Of a DNA stretch of 64,000 nucleotides, positions 46,901 through 58,815 are shown piece after piece. Below the pieces are notes generated by a model. The model made no database searches, was not told the origin of the DNA, and worked only from the letters and a program-made list of their open reading frames with translations. How positions within the stretch are numbered: the stretch's first letter is position 1; every line of letters starts with the position of its first letter. Source of the DNA: Gigantopelta aegis (taxonomy: Eukaryota > Mollusca > Gastropoda > Neomphalida > Peltospiridae); NCBI RefSeq assembly GCF_016097555.1, contig NC_054707.1, forward strand, positions 83,254,653-83,318,652. The letters are read 5' to 3'. A program made the position numbers and the translations under genes.

Positions 46901-49162
46901 GTAGTGTGGTAGTGGTAATGGTAATGGTAGTGGTAGTGTGGTAGTGGTAGTGGTAGTGGCCGTGTGGTAGTGTGGTAGTAGTGGTAGTGTGTTAGTGGTA
47001 GTGTGTTAGTGTGTTAGTGGTAATGGTGTAATGGTAGTGGTAGTGGTAGTGTGGTAATATGGTAGTGGTAGTGGTAGTGTGATAGTGTGGTAGTGGTAAT
47101 AGTAGTGGTAGTGGTAGTATGGTAGTGGTAGTGTGGCAGTGTGGTAGTGGTAATGGTAGTGGTAGTGGTAGTGGTAGTGTGGTAGTGGTAGTGTGGTAGT
47201 GTGGTAGTGTGGTAGTGGTAGTGGTAGTGTGGTGTTTGGTAGTGTGGTAGTGGTAATGATAATGGTAGTGGTAGTGTGGTAGTGGTAGTGTTGTAATGGT
47301 AGTGTGGTAGTGTGGTAGTGGTAGTGGTAGTGGTAGTGTGGTAGTGGTAGTGTGGTAGTGTTGTAGTGGTAGTGTGGTAGTGTTGTAGTGGTAGTGTGGT
47401 AGTGGTAGTTTGGTAGTTTGGTAGTGTGGTAGTGGTAATGGTAATGGTAATGGTAGTGGTAGTGTGGTAGTGGTAGTGTTGTATTGTGGTAGTGGTAGTG
47501 TTGTAATGGTAGTGTGGTAGTGTGGTAGTGGTAGTGTGGCAGTGGTAGTGTGGTAGTGTCGTAGTGGTAGTGGTAGTGTGGTGTTTGGTAGTGTGGTAGT
47601 GGTAATGGTAATGGTAGTGTGGTAGTGGTAGTGTGGTAGTGTTGTAATGGTAGTGTGGTAGTGTGGTAGTGTGGTAGTGGTAGTGTGGTAGTGGTAGTGG
47701 TAGTGTGGTAGTGGTAGTGGTAGTGGTAGTGTGGTAGTGTGGTAGTGGTAGTGTGGTATTGTGGTAGTGTTGTAGTGGTAGTGTGGTAGTGTGGTAGTGG
47801 TAGTGTGGTAGTGGTAGTGTGGTAGTGGTAGTGTGGTAGTGGTAGTGTGGTAGTGGTAGTGTTGTAATGGTAGTGTGGTAGTGTGGTAGTGGTAGTGGTA
47901 GTGGTAGTGTGGTAGTGTTGTAGTGGTAGTGTGGTAGTGTTGTAGTGGTAGTGTGGTAGTGGTAGTTTGGTAGTTTGGTAGTGTGGTAGTGGTAATGGTA
48001 ATGGTAATGGTAGTGGTAGTGTGGTAGTGGTAGTGTTGTATTGTGGTAGTGGTAGTGTTGTAATGGTAGTGTGGTAGTGTGGTAGTGGTAGTGTGGCAGT
48101 GGTAGTGTGGTAGTGTCGTAGTGGTAGTGGTAGTGTGGTGTTTGGTAGTGTGGTAGTGGTAATGGTAATGGTAGTGTGGTAGTGGTAGTGTGGTAGTGTT
48201 GTAATGGTAGTGTGGTAGTGTGGTAGTGGTAGTGTGGTAGTGGTAGTGGTAGTGTGGTAGTGGTAGTGGTAGTGGTAGTGTGGTAGTGTGGTAGTGGTAG
48301 TGTGGTATTGTGGTAGTGTTGTAGTGGTAGTGTGGTAGTGTGGTAGTGGTAGTGTGGTAGTGGTAGTGTTGTAATGGTAGTGTGGTAGTGTGGTAGTGGT
48401 AGTGGTAGTGGTAGTGGTAGTGTGGTAGTGGTAGTGTTGTAATGGTAGTGTGGTAGTGTGGTAGTGGTAGTGTGGTAGTGGTAGTGTTGTAATGGTAGTG
48501 TGGTAGTGTGGTAGTGGTAGTGGTAGTGGTAGTGGTAGTGTGGTAGTGGTAGTGTTGTAATGGTAGTGTGGTAGTGTGGTAGTGGTAGTGGTAGTAGTAG
48601 TGGTAGTGTGGTAGTGGTAGTGTTGTAATGGTAGTGTGGTAGTGGTAGTGTGGTAGTGGTAGTGGTAGTGTGGTAGTGTGGTAGTGGTAGTGTGGTAGTG
48701 GTAGTGTGGTAGTGGTAGTGTGGTAGTGGTAGTGTGGTAGTGTGGTAGTGGTAGTGTGGTAGTGGTAGTGTGGTAGTGGTAGTGGTAGTGTGGTAGTGGT
48801 AGTGTTGTAATGGTAGTGTGGTAGTGGTAGTGTGGTAGTGGTAGTGGTAATTTGGTAGTGGTAGTGTGGTAGTGGTAGTGTTGTAATGGTAGTGTGGTAG
48901 TGTGGTAGTGTGGTAGTGGTAGTGTGGTATTGTGGTAGTGTTGTAGTGGTAGTGTGGTAGTGTGGTAGTTTGGTAGTGGTAGTGGTAGTGTGGTAGTGTT
49001 AATGGTAACAGTAATGGTAGTGGTAATATGGTAGTGGTAGTGTGGTAGCGGTGGTGTGGTAGTGGTATTATTAGTGTAGTAGTGGTAGTGGTGGTGTGGT
49101 AGTGGTAATGGTAGTGGTAGTGTGGTAGTGGTAGTGGTATAGTGTGGTAGTGGTAGTAGTAA

Positions 49163-49197
<35 letters not shown>

Positions 49198-49204
49198 ATA
49201 GTAG
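43946..49204. repeat. 5.2-kb GGTAGT-type array
   Basis: Almost only 'ggtagt', 'gtggta', 'ggtaat' and 'gtgtggtag' words; the plus strand is nearly free of C for more than 5 kb. There is higher-order structure: rare words such as 'ttatgtgttagtgg' (45419 and 46812) and 'tgttagtgtgttagtgg' (45611 and 47004) recur 1393 bp apart, and 'gtgtggtgtttggtag' recurs five times between 45970 and 48140. It ends in a pure 'agt' run near 49190. Confidence 0.97.
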
Positions 49205-52200
49205 AAGTTGTATTAAACAGGTAGGCTATATAGTGTTATGTTTTCTAGAAGATACAGCCACAGTAGGGAAAACATTATATCGAGTATCTATAAATATTTT
49301 ATATAGTAAGTTTATGTTATCCTGGTCTAATTTACTATACCATTGTATATAATTATAAACATTATATATAATAACTGTCATATGACCACACCATAATCTT
49401 ATGTAAAAGTTTACTGTGCGTTACGATAATTACATGGTACTTGGCGATATCGTAAACTTTGCCTCCAAAATCATTTTAGTAAGCAAAATTGATGTTTATA
49501 TGCAGTCATATGAAGGAAATAATAAAAATACAAATAAGTGATTTACACGTCCATCATCCACCTATGTAGATAATAACCCTGACAACCAACCACCTACCCC
49601 TCCGCCATAACGATATGGTATCTAGCTTTAAATTTGGTGGTAGGGTTTTTTGGCTTGGTAAGGTTGTTTGTGGTAGGGTTGCTCGGGCCCTCCCCTTCTT
49701 TTTCTTCTGGACGCCATGGGGCTTGATTCCCGCAACCCCCCTGCCGGTCACTATCTAACTATATATGGTCACCTTTCGAATATTCTAAGAGTGTTTTATT
49801 TGTTTTAATTAATTAATTTATTTGTTTATTTATTTATATTCGTTTGGTAGGGCTTCAACTGGCTATTAATAGTCAGATCTTTTTTGGTTTGGCGCCCGAC
49901 GAAATTACTTGTAATCAGCCTTAAACGTTTTTGATTAAGCAAGTAATTGTTAGTTATTTTGGCATAAACCGTTGTTGTTTCAACGGACACAGTTATTGTT
50001 ACTGATTATTTTTGTTTCAATTAAATCTATTGCAAAGTCTGATCTCCCCTTCCGCCCCTGGACTCAGTCACTGGAGATGTCAGAGGTCGTGCTCGGGGGT
50101 GGGGGTGGGGGGGGTCAAAACCTTTTGACGCTAGGTACACGTTAATAGGCTATCTGCATCCACAACGACATAGGCCTACTGACTGTACGAAGTAATAGCA
50201 ATATAGTTATATTACAAAGTTAGCTCCAGTCTCCAGTCGAGTAACCTTCAGCCCTCCCCTTATTGATACTGCTATGTCAATATTAACAAGGGGAGGGCTG
50301 GAGGTGAGTCCTGCTATTAAGGACTTTACCTGATAATGACTCTACGGTGGCTTTTACTGATCACAAGTATGTTGGTATCTTGGGTACTCTGCTGAAGGGT
50401 GAACGTTGCAGATCTTTGCATACGGACATGAATATGATGCTATTAAGTTCTAATGAAAAATGTTGCTTTCTACTAATGTTTTTACATGGCTTCTTAAACG
50501 TCATATTTGCGGATCAGTTATTGGTTTTATTGGTGACCATTTCGCATAAAGTTATGCTAATGAGCTCAGCTTACGATTCAGATGGCTCCAATGCATTCAG
50601 TATACTAAACAAAACCCATGGATGTACACACCACAAAGACTGATTAGGCGTTTTTCTGTTTATCACGATTTAGGATTATGACCGTCTTGAATACATAGTC
50701 AAAAGTCCACAGGATGGAACATTGTATGGCGGAATGAATATAATCCCTGGAACTCTCCTGAAATATTAATATTTCTGAAATTTAAAGACGGTTTTGAGAA
50801 CTGTTAACGTTTTGCCTATTTATTTTGTATATAACATACGCAATAAAATATGTTTGATATATATATCATTATTAACAACAAAAACAGAAGGTATATATAA
50901 ATACATAAAAATGCCAACGTCTTTGTCTTGAAATAGACTACTGAAACGATATCTACCTTATTTCTTTACCTTTCATCTGCGATAAAACAATGTACATGCG
51001 GCATTTACATTGCAGGAATGCATACGGAAAAAGATATAATCTTCAGCGATTATGAACAAATGGTTCTAAAATAAGAAGACCCGCGAACATTTGTGGTTAT
51101 ATATACAAACAGAAGCGTGTACACCTAAACGCACTGACACACGATGCAGCTGAAAAGACACGGCACTGTTGCACTCAAAGAGTATCGGGTTTCACTTCCT
51201 TTTTCAGAGCGAGCGAGTCCCTGTGTGTGTGTAACAAATATATGTATTCTTCCAAAAAGATATTGTGATTATTTTTTCAATTAGGTTTTTTTTCTTTAAA
51301 AATAGTAGTTTTTATAAATACCATTTGCATGTATACCCTGTATTGTTAGACACGGACGAAGTGTAATTCGGTCGAAGTAAAAATTTTCGCGAACGTTTTT
51401 TTCAAGTGTTAGAAAATAGCGCCGTGTGCAGATTTATTAGTAGAATACGGAAGTTGCCAAAAATTCTTGAGTCAAGTGAGCATAGACATATATTCGGGCA
51501 GTGTGCAAAAGAGCTGAGCTGCTGAAGTAACTGTTTCCGAAAAGAAGATTGGTTCATTCCAAGAGGTGACTGGGCCAAAACCGGCAGTTGACTAGCAACC
51601 TAAAGGTAAGATATGTAATAATTGTATTTATATTGTACATGGGATTTGGTTTCCCCCCGTATATAAATAATACTTCACTATTATATGCGAGGCAACATTT
51701 ATTATTTTAATATGTTTAAAAATTGTAAATAGAATTCAGGGACCTAATTAACAATTCACGTTCTCTTGGGCTTGTTTAAGCTTGCTTGGGCTAGATACCA
51801 TCGTCTTTGCAAGTATGTTTGCATTGCAGTTGCTATACGTTAGTGAATTAAGTCTCAGATTAGAGTCTCAAGTTAAAGCTAGTTTTAAACAACACCACAA
51901 CAACGCACGTTGATTAAATAATCGTCGGCTAGCGGAACAAACCGATGGCAACAGGATGTAAACTCGTGCTTTAACCAAATCTTATTGACTTTATATCGAT
52001 ATCTATGCCTGGTTTATACCTGCTACAGAGCATTGAAGCTAAACATGTTATAGTTAACGCATATTTATATTCAATATTTCAATACAAGTAAATCTGTTTC
52101 TAGTATTTACGATTGTTTTGTAAAAACTACAAAAAAGTCTATTTTGGGTTGAATTGTTATTAGCAAACTCTACACATGAAGCCTAATTTTCAGGACCTTA

Positions 52201-52214
52201 AAAACAATTTGTCC
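49205..52214. other. Intergenic, no gene recognised
   Basis: A stem-loop lies at 50249-50302 ('agccctccccttatt' against 'aacaaggggagggct'). A G-run lies at 50097-50115. 'aacctaaaggtaagatatg' at 51598 would be a good splice donor and could end a 5'UTR exon of the LIM gene, but nothing confirms it. ORFs such as 50347-50643 have no recognised motif. Confidence 0.4.
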
Positions 52215-52790
52215 TATTGTGAATTTGATAAACTGCATTGATAGAACTATAACGAATATGTAAAATATGTCGAATTTGATAAGCTGCATTATTAGATCTA
52301 TGTCGAATATATAGAAAACATCGAATTTGATAACTTGCATTATAAGAACTGTGACGAATATATATAGAAAATGTCGAATTTGATAAGTTGCATTATTAGA
52401 ACTGTGACGAATATATAGAAAATGTCGAATTTCAAAAGTTGCATTATTAGAACTGTGACGAATACATACAAAATGTCGAATTTGATAACTTGCATTATTA
52501 GAACTGTGACGAATATATAGAAAATGTCGAATTTCATAAGTTGCATTATTAGAACTGTGACGAATGCATAAAAAAATGTCGAATTTGATAACTTGCATTA
52601 TTAGAACTGTAACGAATATATAGAAAATGTCGAATTTGATAACTTGCATTATAAGAACTGCGATGAGTATATAAAAATGTCGAATTTGATAACTTGCATT
52701 ATAAAAACTGTGACGAATATATAGAAAATGTCGAATTTGATAACTTGCATTATTAGACCTGTGACGAATATATAGAACACAAATGGAATA
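52215..52790. repeat. 51-bp tandem repeat, about 11 units
   Basis: 'gaactgtgacgaatatatag' and 'aaaatgtcgaatttgataac' with 'ttgcattatta' recur at 51-53 bp intervals (for example 52399, 52450, 52501, 52552). Confidence 0.93.
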
Positions 52791-53774
52791 ACCGAGTCAA
52801 TCTAGTCTGGTCTGGTGTGGTAATTTTGTTCCTTTGGAACAAACAAAAACAATAACGAAAACAACGTGAACATTTATTGATTTCGTCACAATTTGCACTC
52901 AAACTTTCTAGATTATAATCTATCGTATAATGTAATGTATTATTATGGGTGCCCCAATATAAAATCCTGGCTACGCCAGTGGTTCCTTGCTTGGCATTAG
53001 TTCTTCCACAGACTGAGTTAGAACCATATATCGTGGTGGAGATTATCTCCCCCAATGGTTGCAGACCATCTTGGCTTTATCATTACATCTTTTAGAATCA
53101 GTCTTGAGCAGAGATACGATATTGAATATGCTAATGACAGATTCGTATTGGTCCTGTGTGTTAGGACACTTTTAAAAGTTTATGTTGTTTTAGTGTATCA
53201 CTCATCGACACACATCATCGGCCGTGCATTTGTGTTTGAAAAAGAGCATCCTTTTGAGCGAGAATTTCTTTTAAACTTGCTTCACTGCTTTTCTTATTTG
53301 ATTAAATATTTTCTGTTATCGTTTAATGCATACACAACCAATCTTAGCTAAACAAAAGAAAAAAGAAAAAGAAAAACAACAAAACCCCCAAAACAAATAA
53401 CAACCAGAACTGAAGATGGCTAATAAAATGAACAATTTCACTATCACAGAAGAAAAACAAATCCCCACTTTTACTGCAGACCAGTTGTCTCTACGTATCT
53501 ATCCACACACGTGTGTATCAAGTTACTATCTTCTAAATTAGCTAAATGCTGCTTTAGTGCAGATTAGTTACAAGAGTTGGCTGAGGACAAAGAAAGAAAC
53601 GGATCACAGTTACAGTTTGTGAGTTAAACAACCAGGCATGGAATGCCATAGGTGTGGGAAGAAACCTGCAGTTGGAGGGACCAATGATTATCGTTTTCCA
53701 AAGTGGAGAAGCCCGCGCTCTCTCCCCGCTTCCATCGCCTATACGACTGTTTAACTATCGACTTTTAATTACGG
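52791..53774. other. Intergenic, no gene recognised
   Basis: No domain in the short ORFs. The phrase 'gtgtatcactcatcgacaca' to 'catccttttgagcgagaat' (53190-53265) resembles 56618-56690, suggesting another low-copy repeat. Confidence 0.4.
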
Positions 53775-53878
53775 TTAAAAGTTTGTTTTGTTTACCAAAA
53801 CCACTAGAGCATAATATGTAATTAACCGTTGGCTATTGGGTGTCAAACAGTTTATAATTCTGACACCTAGTCTTCAAT
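53775..53878 (-). mobile_element. SINE tail fragment
   Basis: 'aaagtttgttttgtttacca', 'tggctattgggtgtcaaaca'; cut short before the next SINE. Confidence 0.8.
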
Positions 53879-53879
53879 G

Positions 53880-54515
53880 AAAGTTTGTTTTGTTTAACGA
53901 CATCGCCAGAACATATTAATGGTTTAATCACCAGCTATTGGATGTCAAACATTGGAATTCTCACATTTAATCTTACAGGAAACTCTCTACAGTTTTTTTT
54001 TTTTGCATTAGCAACAAGGGATCTTTCGTATGCACTTTTTAAGAGAAAGTAAAGTTTGTTTTATTTAACGACGCCACTAGAGCACATTGATTTTTTATCT
54101 TATCATCGGCTATTGGACGTCAAACATATGGCCATTCTGACACTGTTTTTAAGAGGAAACCCGCTGTCACCACATAGGCTACTCTTTTACGACAGGCAGC
54201 AAGGGATCTTTTATTTGTGCTTCCCACAGGCAGGACAGCACAAACCATGGCCTTTGTTGAACCAGTTATGGATCACTGGTCGGTGCATGTGGTTTACACC
54301 TACCCATTGAGCCTTGCGGAGCACTCACTCAGGGTTTGGAGTCGGTATCTGGATTAAAAATCCCATGCCTCGACTGGGATCCGAACCCAGTACCTAGCAG
54401 CCTGTAGACCAATGGCCTAACCACAACGCCACCGAGGCCGGTCTTTTAAGAGAAAGTACAGCGTATATCATGGCCTTTGCTATAGAAGTCGCTGGACACG
54501 TGTTTGGACGAGAGA
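53880..54515 (-). mobile_element. SINE interrupted by another SINE
   Basis: Left part 53880-54051 (tail and 'agcaacaagggatctttcgt' core) continues at 54444-54515 ('tatcatggcctttgctatag', 'gtttggacgagag'). The break coincides with the insertion at 54052-54443. Confidence 0.85.
54052..54443 (-). mobile_element. Full-length tRNA-derived SINE with 15-bp target-site duplication
   Basis: Flanked by 'ttttaagagaaagta' at 54037-54051 and 54444-54458. Minus strand head: 'ggcctcggtggcgttgtggt' (A box) and 'actgggttcggatcccag' (B box), then 'gagtgagtgctccgcaaggc', core with 'aataaaagatcccttgctgc', tail ending 'cgttaaataaaacaaactt'. This is a third SINE type in the window by its head. Staggered duplication and A/T-rich junction fit LINE-driven insertion. 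Confidence 0.95.
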
Positions 54516-54598
54516 AAAAACTAAATTGTTAGAGACGAAAGGTATTGGCGCGCGGCCTCCTGTTTCCACAAACGACCGTACCTACCTTAAAACAAGGG

Positions 54599-54622
54599 GG
54601 TGGTGTGTGTGTGCGTGTGTGT

Positions 54623-54669
<47 letters not shown>
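54599..54669. repeat. (GT)n microsatellite
   Basis: Continuous 'gt' run with a few interruptions. Confidence 0.97.
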
Positions 54670-54670
<1 letters not shown>

Positions 54671-54867
54671 AATACATGGAGAATCGTGGGAAGTAAGATC
54701 GGGTGTTTAGAAGTAGACAAAAGGCCCTTTTGAATTAGGACAACTTTTCATAATATTTGGTCTACTCCACGTTTAATTATGGACCTGACAGTACAGCACA
54801 TACCAGTTTTAACTATATCAACTTGTCTGAAAAAGGTAACGGTTCTTGGGATATTCTAAGTACAGGC

Positions 54868-55031
54868 GTAGTTTGTTTACCGTCCGTCTGTTGGTCTGTA
54901 AGTCTGTTTCTTGTTTACCGTCCGTCTGTTGGTCTATAGGTCTGTTTCTTGTATACCGTCCATCTGTTGGTTTGTAAGTCTGTGTCTTGTCTGTTTCTTC
55001 ATCAATCCGTCTCTCTGTCAATGTCTGTCTG
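54868..55031. repeat. Imperfect tandem repeat 'accgtccgtctgttggtct'
   Basis: About four degenerate copies of a roughly 45-bp unit containing 'tctgttggtctgtaagtctg'. Confidence 0.7.
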
Positions 55032-55254
55032 TCACCGAGCTAGTTGGCAACGACCAAATCTAGGGCGCTCAGCTAAATTAGTTAACACATGAAGAACGGG
55101 TACATAATTTGTCTTAAAACATAATCATAACATAAACCATCTGGGAAACATCGTATGCTTTCGCTTCCCAATTTCTACTGACATACAAGCCCGCAGGTAC
55201 GGTAGCGGGTTTCACCCACAGTCTGCCAGTTCCATTTACCTATCTAGGAAGAGC

Positions 55255-55264
55255 CTATAAATAG
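55255..55264 (+). promoter_or_regulatory. CTATAAATAG: TATA box or MEF2 site
   Basis: The ten bases fit both a TATA box and the MEF2 consensus CTA(A/T)4TAG. About 30 bp downstream the sequence becomes GC-rich ('ggttttcgcggggtttgcgc'), unlike its surroundings. The next gene on this strand is the muscle LIM protein at 62715, whose coding exon needs an upstream first exon. Muscle LIM genes are MEF2 targets in other animals. The link is inference. Confidence 0.35.
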
Positions 55265-55299
55265 TGGGTCTGTGGCGAGGCTGTCGGCTGGTTTTCGCG

Positions 55300-56327
55300 G
55301 GGTTTGCGCGATTTGCGTTATCAGCGAGTAACAAGCAAGACCGCACACACCTATTAACTCGTGGCGCGAGCTGTGTTTACACGCGGCATATGGACCGGTG
55401 ATTCACCAGCTTCTGAATTCCACGCCAAGTTTAACCACTTTTAGCATCACATTCGCATTCTTTACCTCTCTGTCTTGTCGGCGAAGGAGGGTGGTGGTGG
55501 TGGTGAGGGCTGATACATGTAGCTTTATGCCACAGCGCTCGTCGGAGGTATGATAGGTCGTAGGTTGGACCTGTCTTTTCTCCTTTTCTTTCCCAACAGT
55601 GCCTCTCGTCCGATACATCAAAAGTCGTGGCGTGTGCTGTCCTGTATATGTAGGAAAGCGTTTTTCAAGTAACTGACGTAGTGAGAGGCAGAGGGTAGTT
55701 GCCCACTCTCGAAATATAAATTAAAAGTGTTCGTTTTAAAGTGTTTATTCTAGGCTAGGCACAGATCTGCTTATATCTATATATATCCCTTGCTGCTCTT
55801 TGGTAGGAGTAACCTATGTGGCTGTCACCCCCCCCCCCCCCCCAGCACACCGTCTAGACCAAGTCTGGAATTAACCTTGCGTTAGTCACCCAATACATGT
55901 AGCATAAAATGTGCCGTGCAGTTAAACACGTATTGCGTTCCCCTGCCATGGTGTTCAGTTAGAGATTGATAAATACTTGCATTATTCTTTAAAACTAAGC
56001 CCCAAATGCTTTTCAAGAATTTTAATGACCCCTACTATATATAAAAATATGTCTATCACGTGAATGCATACCCTCTATCATAATTTCAATTGGAATGTCG
56101 TTTTAAGAGATACGGTATTAGGCGCAAATTCCATCTGTCCATAGTCAGCATGCGTATGCGTATTTTTGACCCGTGTACGTAAACCGCAGTGCTTAATCCG
56201 CCTGATTCACTGTCTGTGCAGATGAGTCGAGTAGGTTCTATTGATGCGTCCTCGATGCGCGTGTGCGTATCCGATCACTCTGTGCATTGTGGATTACGTA
56301 TACGGATACGTATACTTATACACTTAT
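55300..56327. other. Intergenic or intron, no gene recognised
   Basis: Contains a C-run at 55830-55843 and GC-rich stretches to 55400. No exon identified. Confidence 0.4.
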
Positions 56328-56527
56328 GCTAGTGTCAGACTACCAACTGCCACGACTTCTACAACTGTCCAGTTGGTAGTCTGAGCCTTGTTACGACTCG
56401 ATTCTCGTCGTATAACCCGTTAGTTGTTAATCTGAACGCATCCGTCGTAAGTCTGGAGTTGGTGAAATTACAACGCAACCATCGAGTTATCCAACTTTCT
56501 GCTGACAGTTGGTAGTCTGAGACTAGC
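56328..56527. mobile_element. 200-bp MITE, copy 2 of the 31623 family
   Basis: 'gctagtgtcagactaccaac' and its complement 'gttggtagtctgagactagc' are inverted ends with one mismatch in 22. A further internal 'ccagttggtagtctgag' lies at 56369. Confidence 0.85.
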
Positions 56528-56804
56528 AATACGGATTACGGACAAATGGAATTTGCGACTTACTTGAATATGCTACTGGAAGATTTGCTTGCACACCATA
56601 CTGTTAGAGTGTTTTGGTGTATCCCTGGCGAGTAGATTAACACATATTATCGTCAGTGTGCACGAAAAAACTGTTCCCTTTGAGGGCGAAGTCCGTATAA
56701 TGTATCAAGCTTGCGTGCTCTTCTGATATTTCAACTCTGTTATCCGAACATTGTTAAAAGCGATTTAACACTCTACCATTCAGTTTGGCATGTATTTCAA
56801 TAAA

Positions 56805-56870
56805 ATTGGGGGGGGGGGGGGGGGGGGGGGGAGGTGTGCTTATTGGAGGGGGGGTCTGCGGGGGGCATAG
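56805..56870 (+). repeat. Poly(G) tract
   Basis: About 25 consecutive G then shorter G-runs to 56866. Such homopolymers are often misassembled. Confidence 0.9.
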
Positions 56871-56875
56871 CCTCC

Positions 56876-58376
56876 TAGTAAAGAGCTCACCTGGTACGCG
56901 GTCGGTCTAGAATCCCCGTCGGTGGACCAATTGGACTATTTGTCGTTGCAGCCAGTACACAACGACTGGTATATCAAAGACCGTGATATGTCTGTCTGTG
57001 TGAAGGTGCATATAAAAGATCCCTTGCTACTGTGACGGTACATGCTCTTAATTTCTTTTCGCCTGTGGCGATATTAATTGTTTTAGAAGGCCGTGTGCAG
57101 TTCCAAATGCACTTAGCCCAGATGGGCAATTTGTTACGTAATACCTTCGCGCGACCGTGCATGCCAATATGCACTTAGTCCAGCTGTGGACGCCATGTGG
57201 CCAGTAGTTACGTAATAACTCCGCTAGTGCTGTTTATGACCAGGGGATTGCTCGCGGAATGGCGACAGCCAGTCTGACGATCAGAGAAAAATATGCCGGC
57301 GTGGTGGCTGTGGAAAATCCACATGATACGTGAGGTACCGCCTTGTACCCCCAGGCGATATTCGCTGTCTCTGAGAGTTTTGAATAAATAGCTAGGGTTT
57401 TAGAGATATCGTGGAGAAACATATTGGAAGGCACCAGGGAACGTTAGTCCGTTTGGACTTGGTAAATATCATTTCTGCTCTGTTGTATAACCTTGATGTG
57501 ATTGATGTCACTTTAAATATTTTAATACTGTATTATACCAATATTATTTAGACGGTGCTGCCGGTCATCTGACGCAGTAATCTGTAGGCTCACTGTCCTA
57601 AATAATTATAAAAAGCTTAACCAGTCATCCTAGAGGACCTAGGTAAACTGTAGGTTATTGTCTTTATTGTGTTAGGTACCAGTATTAATTCTGTGTTACA
57701 AGGTTACTGAATGAGTAGTTAAGGGTTAATTAAAAATTAACCAGTTAGGAATAGAGTTGTAATTCCTTTATTAATTAAGTTCTCCTGGACGCGTTTCTCA
57801 ATTATCACACGTTACTGAACGAGTAGTAAGGGTTAATTAAAAATTAACCAGTTAGGAATAGAGTTGTAATTCCTTTATTAATTAAGTTCTTCTGGAAGCG
57901 TTTCTCAATTATCACACGTGTTGGTGTTGTGTTACGGTGAAGTGATTAGCATATTGTGTAAACTAGACACCTAGAGATTAACTAATTAAGTGATCAGTTC
58001 TGGGTTGTTATTATTTGTTGTTGTTAATTAACTACTGCGGCAGTACATTTGTCAGCGTAGGTTAATACAGATTCCAAAGTGTATTGTGTTTTTGTTGTGT
58101 TTTCTAGTGAACTAAACGTGCTATAATAATATATACTTTATATAAGATCGTATCTCTGATCATACCTAGACGAGCCAGCGGGTATAACTGCCTGTTACAG
58201 AGAGATCTAATAGATATACAGTTAGGAGAGATATTTGGACAATCGTGTTTCATTCAGTTACGGGTATTATAGGATCCCCGTGACAGCTACTAATAGAAAA
58301 ATGTTGCCGGTTTCCTCTCTAAGACTATACATCAAAATTACCAAATGTGCTCTAGTGGTGTCGTTAAACAAACCAA
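56876..58376 (+). mobile_element. SINE split by a solo LTR
   Basis: Left part 56876-57030 ('ggtcggtctagaatcccc' B box, 'cacaacgactggtatatcaa', 'tataaaagatcccttgctac'); right part 58291-58376 ('taatagaaaaatgttgccgg', 'gctctagtggtgtcgttaaa'). The two halves join without loss once the insert and one copy of 'gctac' are removed. Confidence 0.9.
57031..58285. mobile_element. Solo LTR of an LTR retrotransposon, about 1.25 kb
   Basis: Begins TGTGACGG and ends CCGTGACA (TG..CA termini) and is flanked by a 5-bp duplication 'gctac' (57026-57030, 58286-58290). No internal coding region or second LTR is seen, so it is a solo LTR left by recombination. Inside, a segment of about 112 bp is tandemly duplicated (57703-57920). 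The perfect target-site duplication and insertion into a SINE mean it is younger than that SINE. The family cannot be assigned without the internal region; gypsy-like is possible. Confidence 0.75.
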
Positions 58377-58391
58377 GACTAGGTTGCAACA

Positions 58392-58815
58392 TCAAACCAA
58401 GGGATTAGTTAAATACTACAGATCATCAAATTGTTATCAGTTAGTGATAGAAATAACAAACAACATCAAACCAAGGGATTAGTTAAATACTACAGATCAT
58501 CAAGGGATTAGTTAAATACTACAGATCATCAGCTTGTGATCAGTTAGTGATAGAAATAACAAACAACATCAAACCAAGGGATTAGTTAAATACTACAGAT
58601 CATCAAGGGATTAGTTAAATACTACAGATCATCAAATTGTGATCAGTTAGTGATAGAAATAACAAACAACATCAAAACAAGGGGTTAGTTAAATACTACA
58701 GATCATCAAGGGATTAGTTAAATACTACAGATCATCAAATTGTGATCAGTTAGTGATAGAAATAACAAACAACATTAAACCAAGGGGTTAGTTAAATACT
58801 ACAGATCATCAAATA
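58392..58815. repeat. Complex tandem repeat, 75-110-bp units
   Basis: 'caacatcaaaccaagggatt', 'agttaaatactacagatcat' and 'gtgatcagttagtgatagaa' recur five times, with the short 'aagggattagtt..atcatc' part doubled in some units. Confidence 0.93.

Noticed and set aside
49878-49902. 'tggcgcccgac' as a primer-binding site of an LTR element
   Set aside because: No LTR end, TG/CA border or coding region is visible nearby; the short match may be chance.
50347-50643. 98-codon plus-strand ORF
   Set aside because: No homology recognised, no splice context; left unannotated.
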